From assembly GCF_038095555.1 (NCBI RefSeq), contig NZ_CP124591.1, positions 1,116,001 to 1,180,000 on the forward strand: a stretch of 64,000 bases of DNA, written 5' to 3'. How positions within the stretch are numbered: position 1 is the first letter of the stretch; each line of letters starts with the position of its first letter. Positions 16,461-25,847 of this stretch are shown piece after piece. The stretch is from Macrococcoides psychrotolerans. Its GTDB lineage: Bacteria; Bacillota; Bacilli; Staphylococcales; Staphylococcaceae. A model generated the notes under the pieces. It was not told where the DNA came from. It ran no database searches and saw only the letters and a list, made by a program, of their open reading frames with translations. The translations under genes were made by a program, and so were the position numbers.

Positions 16461-19013
16461 TTACTTTTCTTGATTAATTTGTTCGATAATTTCTGTAAAG
16501 TCTTCAATTGTTCCGGATTTGACATGAAAGGACTTTAGAACATGACTAAAGTAGTTTGCATATCGTCCTTCAAGTAGCCTACGATCAAAACAGATAAGCA
16601 TACCTCTATCCTGTTCATTACGAATTAAGCGTCCTGTTGCCTGATGCAGCTTATTTACAGCACCAGGTAGCTGATAATCCATAAATACATCATTCACTTC
16701 ATCTCGCATCAGCATAATATTCAGATCATCTGGGTGCATAAATGGTAATGAAATAATCATCACTGTCTTAAATCCATCATACTTAAAGTCTACTCCTTCA
16801 TAGAACGTCTGAGTTGCTAAGAATATTCCATTGTCAAGCGTATTAAACTGTTCATTTAACTTCGACGTATTAACATCTGATGTCTGAGTAATAATTAACG
16901 ATGGATCATACAGCTCTACAAGATAACTTCTTAGTATCTCAATCTGACGATAACTATTCATCAGAATCAATACTTTGGAAGATATATTTTCAAGATAATA
17001 ATGAATATATTGCAGACATGACTCAATATACTGATCCTGTTTCATATAGTTGTAGTTCTGAATATCTGATGGAACAAAGAGTGTTGCCTTATATTTAGAA
17101 AATGTATTTTCATACTTGTAAAAATGGTCTAGCGATGGATGGAATTGCTCTAGAAACGACAAGGTCTGCATCGTACCTGATACAAAGACCTTTGATGTAA
17201 AACGGTCAAAGATTCTGTTGGTTAATATTTCATTTAATTTAATAGATTTACTTATAAGTGACATTCCCGATTTACTATTATTCTTCATATGAATATACAA
17301 TTCTTTATAGACCTTTATCTGTATCCATACCGATAAGAAATATTGCTGTACGGTCTCTAATCTCGTTCGTATAGACACATCCATTTCATATGAAAGCAAA
17401 ACATTAATCATCGAATGAATCTCTTTGAATAATATATATATATCATCATTCTCTTCTACTTTTACCTTTACCACGGATTTAGAGGAATAATTCTCCAGAA
17501 GATGGTCAAACATATCATCAATTTTATGATTGAGCTGGCTAATTTCAAAATCCATATCTACAAGCGTATCCAAAGTGTTAGAAGTATTATCTGGAACCGA
17601 CTTTATCGTCTGTCCAATAATATATTTGATTGTTTGATAATTCAGTGCATCATAAGAATTGTTTAATGCATAATCTAAAAGCTGGTGAGCTTCATCAACA
17701 ATAAGGTGTTCATAATGATTAAATATATTATCTTTTCTTCTACTTAAAAGATGCGCATGGTTCGTTATACCGATATGCAATGTTTCACTAGAATCCTCAT
17801 ACGAAAAATGTTGATGCTGAGCGTTATCGAACATGGAAGTCATCAATTCAAAATAAATTTTTCTCCCGCCATTTAAATTCAGTCGATCAATATCTCCACC
17901 ATGTGGTTCCAATAGGTATACGATAAGCTGCATCTTTAAAAGAAGAATATCATGATTCTCTTTCTGATCATCTAGAATAAACGATACAAATTCTAACGAT
18001 AAGTAATGGCGCCTACTCTTGATAATCTGAAAAGGCACTTTTATCTTCAACGCATGTTCAATTCGTCTTAAATCTTCATCAATGAGTTGATTCTGCAGAA
18101 AAATCGTAGATGTAGAAATTAATAGCGACTTCCTATGGGTACTTAAATAATAAACAGCTGCCAGTAAATAACTTATAGTCTTACCACCACCAAGATCGGC
18201 TTCAATCGTCAGAACGCTGTCTTCACGTAATTGTCTGTATATGTGCTCAGAAAGCTCACACTGCTTCTCTCGAAATGTATATCCCAGCTGACTGATCGCA
18301 CGTTTAAAATAGGTGCGATATTCTTCTTCGAATGGATATAAACTTGGATTCTTTTTTGTTGCTTTATTGTAGTAGAGTCCGTTCCAGCTTTCATAATGAT
18401 GCGCTTGTGTTTGTGAAACTAAGATTTCGAACAAAAGTTCATCACTTGAATAACGCATTCGTTTAGCGAATTGATAGAGCATCTTGATCGTATCCGAAGG
18501 GAAAGTCGCAACTTTTTTTATACTTTCAATAAATACTTCTGCAGTTGCGATTGCATCATCGATTGCACGATGTGCACTGCTTAACTTAATTCCAAGATCA
18601 TCAGCAATAGATTTCAATTGGTATCGCTCTAGTGATGGATAGACAATCTTAAACCAATCAACCGTATCAATGATATAGCGGGGCTGAAATTTATGTCCCG
18701 ATTCACTGAAGTACTTCTGTAGGAACCTCAGATCAAACTGTACATTATGAGCAACAAACACACAGCCATCTAGAAGTTTGATAATATGTGATGCGACATG
18801 ACTAAAGTTTGGTGCATCTACAAGGTCGATGGCGTCAATTTTGGTGAGAGACTGTATAAAGGCTGGTATTTCGTTATTACAAGCAATAAACGTATCATAT
18901 GTCTCTATTATTTTTTTATTTTGAACGATTGCAATACCAACTTGGATAATTTCATCACTATCCAGATTATTTCCCGTCGTCTCAATATCGACAACGGCAT
19001 ACTTTCTATTCAT
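16461..19013 (-). CDS. dinG: DinG-family helicase-like protein with DEDDh exonuclease domain
   Basis: A two-domain protein of 850 aa. Residues 1-170 are a DnaQ-like 3'-5' exonuclease (VDIETTG with D9/E11, and HRAIDDA). Residues 230-850 are an XPD/DinG-type superfamily 2 domain with P-loop ADLGGGKT, DEAH box VDEAHQL and motif VI QATGRLIRN. No cysteine occurs between the P-loop and the DEAH box, so the Fe-S cluster of E. coli DinG is absent. The S. aureus homologue is reported to act mainly as a nuclease. ATG 19013 has GTAGGTG upstream; the in-frame GTG at 19022 lies within that site. Confidence 0.92.
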   Translation of the reverse strand: MNRKYAVVDIETTGNNLDSDEIIQVGIAIVQNKKIIETYDTFIACNNEIPAFIQSLTKIDAIDLVDAPNFSHVASHIIKLLDGCVFVAHNVQFDLRFLQKYFSESGHKFQPRYIIDTVDWFKIVYPSLERYQLKSIADDLGIKLSSAHRAIDDAIATAEVFIESIKKVATFPSDTIKMLYQFAKRMRYSSDELLFEILVSQTQAHHYESWNGLYYNKATKKNPSLYPFEEEYRTYFKRAISQLGYTFREKQCELSEHIYRQLREDSVLTIEADLGGGKTISYLLAAVYYLSTHRKSLLISTSTIFLQNQLIDEDLRRIEHALKIKVPFQIIKSRRHYLSLEFVSFILDDQKENHDILLLKMQLIVYLLEPHGGDIDRLNLNGGRKIYFELMTSMFDNAQHQHFSYEDSSETLHIGITNHAHLLSRRKDNIFNHYEHLIVDEAHQLLDYALNNSYDALNYQTIKYIIGQTIKSVPDNTSNTLDTLVDMDFEISQLNHKIDDMFDHLLENYSSKSVVKVKVEENDDIYILFKEIHSMINVLLSYEMDVSIRTRLETVQQYFLSVWIQIKVYKELYIHMKNNSKSGMSLISKSIKLNEILTNRIFDRFTSKVFVSGTMQTLSFLEQFHPSLDHFYKYENTFSKYKATLFVPSDIQNYNYMKQDQYIESCLQYIHYYLENISSKVLILMNSYRQIEILRSYLVELYDPSLIITQTSDVNTSKLNEQFNTLDNGIFLATQTFYEGVDFKYDGFKTVMIISLPFMHPDDLNIMLMRDEVNDVFMDYQLPGAVNKLHQATGRLIRNEQDRGMLICFDRRLLEGRYANYFSHVLKSFHVKSGTIEDFTEIIEQINQEK

Positions 19014-19022
19014 AAATTTCAC

Positions 19023-19988
19023 CTACAATTCAATATCAGCACTGATAAATCGATGCATATCACCCTCTGCTGATTTTACGTTCAATGTGCCATCATTATT
19101 CAAGGAATCGGCTTGACCAATAATTACACGACTTCCTTCAGTATACTTTAATGTTCGGTCAAATATTAAGGCATATGATTCATATTCATCTTTGATTTCA
19201 CTAAATGTTCCTGTTAAGAACAAATAATAATATTTCTCAACATTCAGTATTAGTCTTTCAAGGAATTCATATCTATCAATATTATCACCTGTTTCAATAT
19301 GTAAACTAGTAGCAGTTGATTCAAGTTCATTCGGGAAATCAGTGCGCTGGGTATTTAAATTAACACCAATACCACAAATAATTTGAGTGATATTATCCTG
19401 GCTCCCTTTAATTTCTGTTAAGAATCCACTTAATTTCTTTTCATTCAGATAAATATCATTGGGCCATTTTATTTTAACATCTGGATGATAGTATCCAACT
19501 GTTTTAGCGAGCGCAAGTGCGATAAATAGATTAAATGTTGTTAGTTTCTGCAAACTGATGTCAGGCTGTAATACGATACTCATCCATAACCCTGTATTTG
19601 GCTGCGATGACCAATGACGTTTAAAACGACCTCTACCCTCTGTCTGCTTCTCACTAATCACTATAAAAGGCTGTGATTCTGACAAAGCAATCTTTTCTGC
19701 TTCATCCTGAGTAGACTTAAGTTCTTCAAAAATATATCCTTTATTAAATAATGAAGACCTTTCTAATATGCTACTGAGAAGATGACCGTCCCACTGTTTT
19801 GGAAAAGCAACAAGCAGATAACCTTTATTACTGATAGATTCAATCTTATATCCTCTGTCCTTTAGTTGGTCAATCGCTTTCCATACAGCAGTTCGTGATA
19901 TATTTAATTGTTCAGCAATCTTTTGTCCTGACACAGAAGTATTCGACTCGAGCAACATTTTAACGATATCATTTTCATATTTCGACAT
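19023..19988 (-). CDS. birA: biotin--[acetyl-CoA-carboxylase] ligase / biotin repressor
   Basis: A 321-aa bifunctional protein. The N-terminal winged helix (about residues 1-60, with GQKIAEQLNISRTAVWKAI) binds bio operators. The catalytic domain has the biotinyl-AMP loop EGRGRFKRHW and the WPNDIY motif. It biotinylates the carrier protein of acetyl-CoA carboxylase and represses biotin genes. The ATG at 19988 yields the normal family N-terminus, overlapping cca by 14 bases. A longer in-frame start adds 21 atypical residues. Confidence 0.94.
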   Translation of the reverse strand: MSKYENDIVKMLLESNTSVSGQKIAEQLNISRTAVWKAIDQLKDRGYKIESISNKGYLLVAFPKQWDGHLLSSILERSSLFNKGYIFEELKSTQDEAEKIALSESQPFIVISEKQTEGRGRFKRHWSSQPNTGLWMSIVLQPDISLQKLTTFNLFIALALAKTVGYYHPDVKIKWPNDIYLNEKKLSGFLTEIKGSQDNITQIICGIGVNLNTQRTDFPNELESTATSLHIETGDNIDRYEFLERLILNVEKYYYLFLTGTFSEIKDEYESYALIFDRTLKYTEGSRVIIGQADSLNNDGTLNVKSAEGDMHRFISADIEL

Positions 19989-21207
19989 TACAATCAATCC
20001 ATTCCAGCAAAGTATTTTTTGTATTCTGCACCTCGTTGTGTAAAACCGCATTCTCGGTGATGCTCAGGATATCTTTTATCCACGGACCACCTTTTCTTTT
20101 ATAATATTCCATTAGTATTGTACCATTGATTGCAAGACTCTCTCTCGAATGAATGGGTAGCCCGTCGTATATTTCAGAAAGTGACTTCTCATCATAAGAC
20201 TTATAGTTAATATGAAGATTTTCAATATTAACCGTCCTTGCAAGACTCAGTGTACGTTTCAAGAAATCTAATCCAAAATGATAAAGTAGATATTCGATTG
20301 TTCTATCACCTTCTACCAAATGATGCAGTAGCGTTATTGTCTGTTTAATATTTTTCTTTTCAGCATTTGACAACTTCAGTTGCGGAAGTGTCTGTGAAAG
20401 TGTCTGATCATGAAGAAATATGTAACTTGAGATGTATTCATAAAGTAGTACCGGCTGGGTAACGATATAAGGCTTCATGTCTTTAAAAAACGGAATATAG
20501 CGATTAATTCCAAGTTCAAAAAATAACTTTAATGATCTTGTTACATTTACCCCTGATAAAAGTTTACATAACTCTATTATTATTCTTTCAATTGATACAG
20601 ACTCAAGATATTGTGCGCTTTCCTTCATATTTTCTAACGTTTCTTGCTCAATTTTAAAATCTAATACGCTCATAAATCTTAAAGCACGTATAATCCGCAA
20701 TGCATCTTCTTCAAATCTTAATGCAGGATTACCAACCGCTTGAATTAATTGGTCTTCGATATGTTTTGTTCCGTCAAAATAATCATAAAGTTGATATTTG
20801 TCTGCTGCAATCGCATTGACAGTAAAATCTCTTCGTTCCAGGTCTATTTTCAATGACGTTACAAAGTTTACGGAGTCTGGTCTTCGGTGATCCTTATATT
20901 CGCCATCCTCTCTGAACGTTGTCACCTCAAATGGGAAGTCGTCAACAAGTACTATAACTGTTCCATGTTCAATCCCGACAGGAATTGTACGTTCGAAGAT
21001 ACGGATCATCTGCTCTGGAAGACAGTCAGTGGTAATATCGATATCATTGACCGGGATACCCATTAATAGATTTCTAATAGCACCGCCAACGATATAGCCT
21101 TTGTATCCATATGATTCTAAAGTTTCGATGATACCGAATGCGCACTTAAATCGATGCTGCTCATGTGGCTGTAATACCTTTATCATATTCTTGATCTGCA
21201 TCCTCAC
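19975..21207 (-). CDS. cca: CCA-adding tRNA nucleotidyltransferase
   Basis: A 410-aa class II nucleotidyltransferase that builds or repairs the tRNA 3' CCA end. The head domain has GGAIRNLLMGIPVNDID with the metal-binding D-x-D, the RRDFTVNAI motif and the ERRD-type neck. Its ATG overlaps the bshA stop by four bases, and birA follows with overlap, so bshA-cca-birA are coupled. Confidence 0.95.
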   Translation of the reverse strand: MRMQIKNMIKVLQPHEQHRFKCAFGIIETLESYGYKGYIVGGAIRNLLMGIPVNDIDITTDCLPEQMIRIFERTIPVGIEHGTVIVLVDDFPFEVTTFREDGEYKDHRRPDSVNFVTSLKIDLERRDFTVNAIAADKYQLYDYFDGTKHIEDQLIQAVGNPALRFEEDALRIIRALRFMSVLDFKIEQETLENMKESAQYLESVSIERIIIELCKLLSGVNVTRSLKLFFELGINRYIPFFKDMKPYIVTQPVLLYEYISSYIFLHDQTLSQTLPQLKLSNAEKKNIKQTITLLHHLVEGDRTIEYLLYHFGLDFLKRTLSLARTVNIENLHINYKSYDEKSLSEIYDGLPIHSRESLAINGTILMEYYKRKGGPWIKDILSITENAVLHNEVQNTKNTLLEWIDCNVEI

Positions 21208-22337
21208 TGTTCTCTTGCACCTTCAATTAAATTACTGTAGATTGCTTCGTATTGATCTGTAATATGTTCAGATGAAAATCGTGAGTTGATATCTTCTATC
21301 ATGTTTTTCTGGAATCTTTTATAAAGTATATCATCTGTTAACAGAGCAAGTGCATATTCTCCGGCAGCCTCCGTATCTCCAACATCCACAATATACCCTG
21401 TTTCTCCATGTCTGATAACCTCTTTAATACCTCCGGCTGTTGTTCCGATACATACGACACCGGAATGCATCGCCTCTAACAATACGAGACCGAAACTTTC
21501 TTTTTCACTCATCAATAAGAATAAATCTGCCATCTGATATAATGGTGCTACTTGTTCCTGCTTTCCAAGAAATAACACCTTGTCACCTATACCAAGCTGC
21601 TCAGCACAAAGTCGCATATTTGACAGCTCTGGCCCATCACCAATCAATAATAACTTAGAAGCAGTCTTTTCAGACACTTTCTTAAATGTTTTCAAGATGT
21701 CTTGTATGCGTTTAACCTTACGGAAATTCGATACGTGTATAACTACCTTTTCTTCTTCGGTAATACCATAGCAGGCTCTCAATTCAGGATTGGATATATT
21801 ATTAAAATCTTCCTCGTTAATAAAGTTGTAGACCGTCTGAATCTCTTTATTGGGTGCAACAATTTCATAGGTCTCTTCTGTTAATGAATTACTGACACTT
21901 GTAACAACATCGCTATCCTCTATTCCAAACTTAATTGCTTCCTTGAGCGTTGAATCATAGCCTAACACTGTGATATCCGTTCCGTGTAAAGTTGTTACTA
22001 TCTTTACATCTTTTCTCGCAATTTGTCGGGCAAGAATACCACAAATTGCATGAGGAACAGCGTAATGCATATGAAGGACATCAAGATCATACAGATTAAT
22101 TACTTCCGCTATTTTTGTTGCAAGTGTAATATCATATGGTGGATATTGAAAGACGGAATATTGATTGACATCCACCTGGTGAACTGTAATATTGGGCATC
22201 TGAAAATGAATTCTAAAAGGTGTGTTCGAAGTAATAAAGTGAACCTCATGCCCTCGTTTTGCCATTTTTATTCCAAGTTCAGTAGCAATGATACCTGAAC
22301 CTCCCATTGTCGGATAACATGTAATTCCAATTTTCAT
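21204..22337 (-). CDS. bshA: N-acetyl-alpha-D-glucosaminyl L-malate synthase
   Basis: A GT4 glycosyltransferase of 377 aa for the first step of bacillithiol synthesis: UDP-GlcNAc plus L-malate to GlcNAc-malate. Signatures: GITCYPTMGGSGIIATELG at the start, HMHYAVPHA, and the nucleotide-sugar region ESFGLVLLEAM. Next to mazG and cca as in Bacillus, but mgsA, dapB and bshB1 of that cluster are absent here. A YpdA-family bacillithiol-disulfide reductase is encoded at 42.4-43.4 kb. Confidence 0.93.
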   Translation of the reverse strand: MKIGITCYPTMGGSGIIATELGIKMAKRGHEVHFITSNTPFRIHFQMPNITVHQVDVNQYSVFQYPPYDITLATKIAEVINLYDLDVLHMHYAVPHAICGILARQIARKDVKIVTTLHGTDITVLGYDSTLKEAIKFGIEDSDVVTSVSNSLTEETYEIVAPNKEIQTVYNFINEEDFNNISNPELRACYGITEEEKVVIHVSNFRKVKRIQDILKTFKKVSEKTASKLLLIGDGPELSNMRLCAEQLGIGDKVLFLGKQEQVAPLYQMADLFLLMSEKESFGLVLLEAMHSGVVCIGTTAGGIKEVIRHGETGYIVDVGDTEAAGEYALALLTDDILYKRFQKNMIEDINSRFSSEHITDQYEAIYSNLIEGAREQ

Positions 22338-22351
22338 AGTAAAACCTCCAG

Positions 22352-22669
22352 TTATTTTCTTTCGAATCTATCAAAATCTCTTGTATTAAATTTCTCCATT
22401 GTTCTATCGAAATAATGGGTTAGATCAACATCCATTGAATTTGCAAGAGAAATGAGTACAAACAAGTTATCAGCGAGCTCCATCCCTATTTGTTTTTCTT
22501 GTTCACTTAACTTTTTTTGTTTTGGCCCATATACATGATTGATTTCACGCGCAAGCTCTCCTACCTCTTCCGTGAGTCGGACCATATTTTCCATCGGTGT
22601 AAAGTAGCCTGTCTTAAACTGGCTAATATATTTATCAACTTCTTGCTGCATTTCTTCTAATGTTTTCAT
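22352..22669 (-). CDS. MazG-like nucleotide pyrophosphohydrolase (YpjD)
   Basis: A compact 105-aa all-alpha NTP pyrophosphohydrolase. The metal site is visible as EEVGELAREI and ELADNLF (ExxE plus ExxD pattern). The substrate is unknown; relatives hydrolyse non-canonical NTPs or dCTP. The ATG at 22669 is preceded by GGAGG; the longer open frame up to 22849 runs antisense into the YitT gene and is spurious. It heads the mazG-bshA-cca-birA-dinG run. Confidence 0.88.
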   Translation of the reverse strand: MKTLEEMQQEVDKYISQFKTGYFTPMENMVRLTEEVGELAREINHVYGPKQKKLSEQEKQIGMELADNLFVLISLANSMDVDLTHYFDRTMEKFNTRDFDRFERK

Positions 22670-22727
22670 TCGTTTCCTCCAAGATAACAGAATATTATGT
22701 ATAATATAATTTGAAGGGAGATTAAAT

Positions 22728-23600
22728 ATGAAAATACATCTTAATATAATCAACATCTTCTTCATATTAATAGGTGCATTTATTTTTAGTTTTGGCATTG
22801 TAAATTTCAATATGACAAACGAACTGACTGAAGGTGGATTTACCGGCATTGCGTTAATATTATATCATTTATTTGGTACAAGCCCTGCTCTCATGAACTT
22901 AATTTTTAATATTCCACTATTTTTTGTTGGGTATAAGCTTCTAGGAAGGTTGTCTTTTATCTATACGCTTACAGGCACGCTAAGTGTATCGTTATTCTTA
23001 TGGATTTGTGAACGCTATCCGATGCATATCGACCTAAAAGATGATCTACTACTCGCAAGTTTATTTGGTGGCGTTTTTATAGGCATGGGTCTTGGTATAA
23101 TATTCAGATTCGGAGGCACTACTGGAGGCGTGGATATACTGGCACGTTTGATGAAGAAATACTTCGATATCGCTATGGGAAGAACGATGTTTGCATTTGA
23201 CTGTCTTGTTCTAATTGCAACTTATATTACAATTGGCGATTACATCATAACAATGTATACTTTGGTATGTGTTTTTGTAGGGGCACGCGTGATTGATATC
23301 ATTCAGGATTCCGGATACTCTGCTCGTGGCGCAATGATCATCTCAGAACGACATAAAGAAATATCAGACGAAATCAATTCATTACTTGACCGCGGAGTGA
23401 CGATTATCTCTGCTCATGGTCACTACTCCCAAACTGAAAGACCCATCATCTATTGTGTCGTACCAAGAAATGAAATTACACGTTTAAAACAGATCATAAA
23501 CTCAATTGACCCGCATGCATTTGTATCATTACTTGATGTACATGATGTGTTAGGTGAAGGGTTTACATTAGATGAATTTAAAAAACCCATTGAAAGATAA
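22728..23600 (+). CDS. YitT family membrane protein (DUF161/DUF2179)
   Basis: A 290-aa protein with about five to six N-terminal membrane helices and a C-terminal cytosolic DUF2179 domain (from about residue 215; ISAHGHYSQTERPIIYCVV). Family function is unknown, possibly transport. AAGGGAG precedes ATG by 7 bases. It diverges from mazG, matching ypjC-ypjD adjacency in Bacillus, although there they are co-directional. Confidence 0.85.
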   Translation: MKIHLNIINIFFILIGAFIFSFGIVNFNMTNELTEGGFTGIALILYHLFGTSPALMNLIFNIPLFFVGYKLLGRLSFIYTLTGTLSVSLFLWICERYPMHIDLKDDLLLASLFGGVFIGMGLGIIFRFGGTTGGVDILARLMKKYFDIAMGRTMFAFDCLVLIATYITIGDYIITMYTLVCVFVGARVIDIIQDSGYSARGAMIISERHKEISDEINSLLDRGVTIISAHGHYSQTERPIIYCVVPRNEITRLKQIINSIDPHAFVSLLDVHDVLGEGFTLDEFKKPIER

Positions 23601-23613
23601 TGGATGATAAAAG

Positions 23614-23643
23614 AGAGGTCAGAACAAATTTGTTCTGACCTCT
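23614..23643. terminator. bidirectional hairpin between yitT-like gene and zinc protease gene
   Basis: A perfect 15-bp palindromic arm pair (agaggtcagaacaaa with its complement) lies between convergent genes. The minus side continues CTTTTATC; the plus side lacks a T-run. Confidence 0.65.
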
Positions 23644-23651
23644 ACTAATGA

Positions 23652-24347
23652 TTAATCACTATTTCTTGCCATCATGAAGAATCTTAAGAATTCTGCTACT
23701 GCTACTGCTGTTGCTGCTACATATGTCATAGCGGCTGCTGATAGTACACGTTTCGCATGCTTATATTCTTCAGCATTCACAATGCCTAATTTCTCTATTT
23801 GATTCATCGCGCGGTTACTTGCATCAAATTCAACAGGCAGTGTAACAATTGAGAATAATACAGCAAAGGACATTAAGATGACACCAGCCCAGATTGCCAT
23901 AGAACCAATTCCTCCGCCTTGCTGAGAAATGCCAGTTAATACTGCTCCGACCATAATTAACAAGTAACTGAATGTTGTTCCTAAATTTGCTAGAGGCAAC
24001 AAAGCGCTACGTAACTTCAGCATACTATATCCAGTCGCATGCTGAATCGCATGACCAACTTCATGCGCAGCGATTGCAGTACCAGCAACACTTGGCTGTC
24101 TGAAGTTAGAGGGACTAAGTACGACAAGCTTCTTTGATGGATCGTAATGATCTGATAGAAAGCCTTCGCCTTCTACTACTCTCACATCTGTAATACCATT
24201 CGCTGCAAGTATTTCCTCTGCTACTTGCTGTCCTGATTTACCACTTGTAGATTTCACCCTGCTGTACTTATTATAAGTTGATTTTACTTTATACTGGAAA
24301 TACATCGGCACCAGCATAATAATAATAAAATAAAGAATATAGCTCAT
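23652..24347 (-). CDS. neutral zinc metallopeptidase (YugP family)
   Basis: A 231-aa membrane protease-like protein. It has an N-terminal helix, the HExxH motif in AAHEVGHAIQH (about residue 100), then three hydrophobic helices. The family (Zn_peptidase_2) has no well-established substrate. ATG 24347 lies 7 bases after AAGGAG; the alternative codon at 24350 is TTG. It ends at a hairpin shared with the convergent YitT gene. Confidence 0.85.
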   Translation of the reverse strand: MSYILYFIIIMLVPMYFQYKVKSTYNKYSRVKSTSGKSGQQVAEEILAANGITDVRVVEGEGFLSDHYDPSKKLVVLSPSNFRQPSVAGTAIAAHEVGHAIQHATGYSMLKLRSALLPLANLGTTFSYLLIMVGAVLTGISQQGGGIGSMAIWAGVILMSFAVLFSIVTLPVEFDASNRAMNQIEKLGIVNAEEYKHAKRVLSAAAMTYVAATAVAVAEFLRFFMMARNSD

Positions 24348-24365
24348 CAAAACACTCCTTAATAG

Positions 24366-24394
24366 ATTTAATTTAATTCTAATTTATTGGTCAA
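24366..24394 (-). promoter_or_regulatory. possible promoter of the zinc protease gene
   Basis: On the minus strand, TTGACC (24389-24394) is 17 bp from TTAAAT (24366-24371). The -35 is strong and the -10 weak. It stands just past the ypjA stop, about 19 bp before the protease start. Confidence 0.35.
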
Positions 24395-24396
24395 AA

Positions 24397-24975
24397 TTAA
24401 TCAAATAATTTATCTCTATTCAAGATAAATAATAAAGCAAAACTAAACACTGATAACCAGAATGAAAAATAACCGATATGCTGGATATAGTCAGAAAGCA
24501 TACTGTAAACCGGATACTGCATATAAACATAGTCTATGACATCATTATGAAATACCCATATTGATGCAATTCCGATTGATAATAAGCTGACTCTGAACAA
24601 AGGAACAAATAATAACGCCTGTATTGCCATAACTGCATGTGAGATTACAAGCATCATTCCCATCGCCGTGACATCATCTAGCGTAATAAAGACGAGGATA
24701 TTCATAACGACAGCCCAGACACCATATTTTATCAGCGTAACGAACGCAAGGACTTCAATTATCGGAAGATGCTTATTCATTAATATTGCCGTCAGTGCAA
24801 TCACTAAAAATAATGATGCAGTCGGACTATCTGGAACAAACGGTATAAAATACCATTTCGTCTGCTGAAGTTGACCTAAATACCAGTAGTATCCATACAC
24901 CGTACCGACAATATTACAAAATATAATCAATGTGAGAAACTTTTTATTTTGTATCCAGTAATAATATTGTGACAA
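24397..24975 (-). CDS. ypjA: YpjA-like membrane protein (DUF1405)
   Basis: A 192-aa integral membrane protein with about six hydrophobic helices and Trp/Tyr-rich loops (GYYWYLGQL, VPDSPTASLF). The family is uncharacterised but is constantly found after qcrC in Bacillales, suggesting a link to respiration. The start is TTG 24975 with GAGGTGA upstream. It lies 53 bases past qcrC, with a terminator-like hairpin between. Confidence 0.82.
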   Translation of the reverse strand: MSQYYYWIQNKKFLTLIIFCNIVGTVYGYYWYLGQLQQTKWYFIPFVPDSPTASLFLVIALTAILMNKHLPIIEVLAFVTLIKYGVWAVVMNILVFITLDDVTAMGMMLVISHAVMAIQALLFVPLFRVSLLSIGIASIWVFHNDVIDYVYMQYPVYSMLSDYIQHIGYFSFWLSVFSFALLFILNRDKLFD

Positions 24976-24984
24976 GTGATCACC

Positions 24985-25020
24985 TCATAAAAAAAGAATC
25001 ATCTAGAATAAGATGATTCT
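24985..25020 (-). terminator. qcrC terminator
   Basis: A 10-bp stem (agaatcatct with agatgattct) is followed on the minus strand by seven T's. It sits 9 bases past the qcrC stop. Confidence 0.85.
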
Positions 25021-25028
25021 CTAAAATA

Positions 25029-25817
25029 TTATTTTTTCAATGGCTTTCCGTTCTCGTCAGTTTCTTCTAAACCTTCGATGAACTTTCCAACTTCTTTAAT
25101 TTGTTCTTCTGTCAGCGTATCTTTAAATGAAGGCATTGCGCCACTACCATTTTTAACAAACGCTTCTACACCAGCTGCAGGTAGATTCGCTTTAACCAAG
25201 TTTGGACCAGCGCCACCTGTCAATTCTCCACCGTGACATGAAGTACAGTTAGATTTAATGATCTTTTCGTATGTCGGGTCTTTCTTATCTAAATTTGTGA
25301 ATACGATTTTACCTTGTGCAGCTTGTTTCTTCCAATCATGGTAATGTGAAGATTCCCAAGTCGTATAGAAGATGATGGCTACCGCTAATAACATAAATCC
25401 TGAAGCTAATGGACGCTTATTCCATTTACGCTCTGGTCCACGATCTAACCAAGGTGCTAACATTAATGCACCGAATGCAATCCCTGGCATAACAATCGCA
25501 CCAAATGTATTAAATGGTCCTGAAGCATACGTATACTTTAAGATTTGGTATAAGAATAAGAAGTACCAGTCAGGTAAAGGTGTATAACCTGTATCTGATG
25601 GATCCGCGATACGTTCTAATGGAGATGGATGCGCTACTGTTAAACATAAATATGCAACTAAGAATACCGCACCTGTCATCCATTCTTTTAATAAGAAATC
25701 TGGCCAGAAGCTTTCTGTTTTACCAGGAAATTCTGAATAATCTCGATTTAACTTTGGTTTTTCATAAGATTTAACACGTGAATCACCAACAAATTTCATC
25801 CCTTTTCCGCGATGCAT
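25029..25817 (-). CDS. qcrC: menaquinol:cytochrome c reductase cytochrome b/c subunit
   Basis: A fusion of a subunit IV-like membrane part and a cytochrome c domain, 262 aa. Membrane helices occupy about residues 45-160. The C-terminal extracytoplasmic domain has one haem c site, CTSCH, and an axial Met candidate in GAMPSF. It receives electrons from the Rieske protein and should pass them to the CuA oxidase. Haem attachment needs the ResA/ResB/CcsA system encoded at 51-54.5 kb. Clear GGAGG before ATG 25817. Confidence 0.95.
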   Translation of the reverse strand: MHRGKGMKFVGDSRVKSYEKPKLNRDYSEFPGKTESFWPDFLLKEWMTGAVFLVAYLCLTVAHPSPLERIADPSDTGYTPLPDWYFLFLYQILKYTYASGPFNTFGAIVMPGIAFGALMLAPWLDRGPERKWNKRPLASGFMLLAVAIIFYTTWESSHYHDWKKQAAQGKIVFTNLDKKDPTYEKIIKSNCTSCHGGELTGGAGPNLVKANLPAAGVEAFVKNGSGAMPSFKDTLTEEQIKEVGKFIEGLEETDENGKPLKK

Positions 25818-25847
25818 CTGTATAACCTCCTTTTAGAATATTCGTGT

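Noticed and set aside
22670..22849. N-terminal extension of the MazG-like protein by 60 residues
   Set aside because: It is antisense to the start of the YitT gene, while a strong ribosome site marks ATG 22669.
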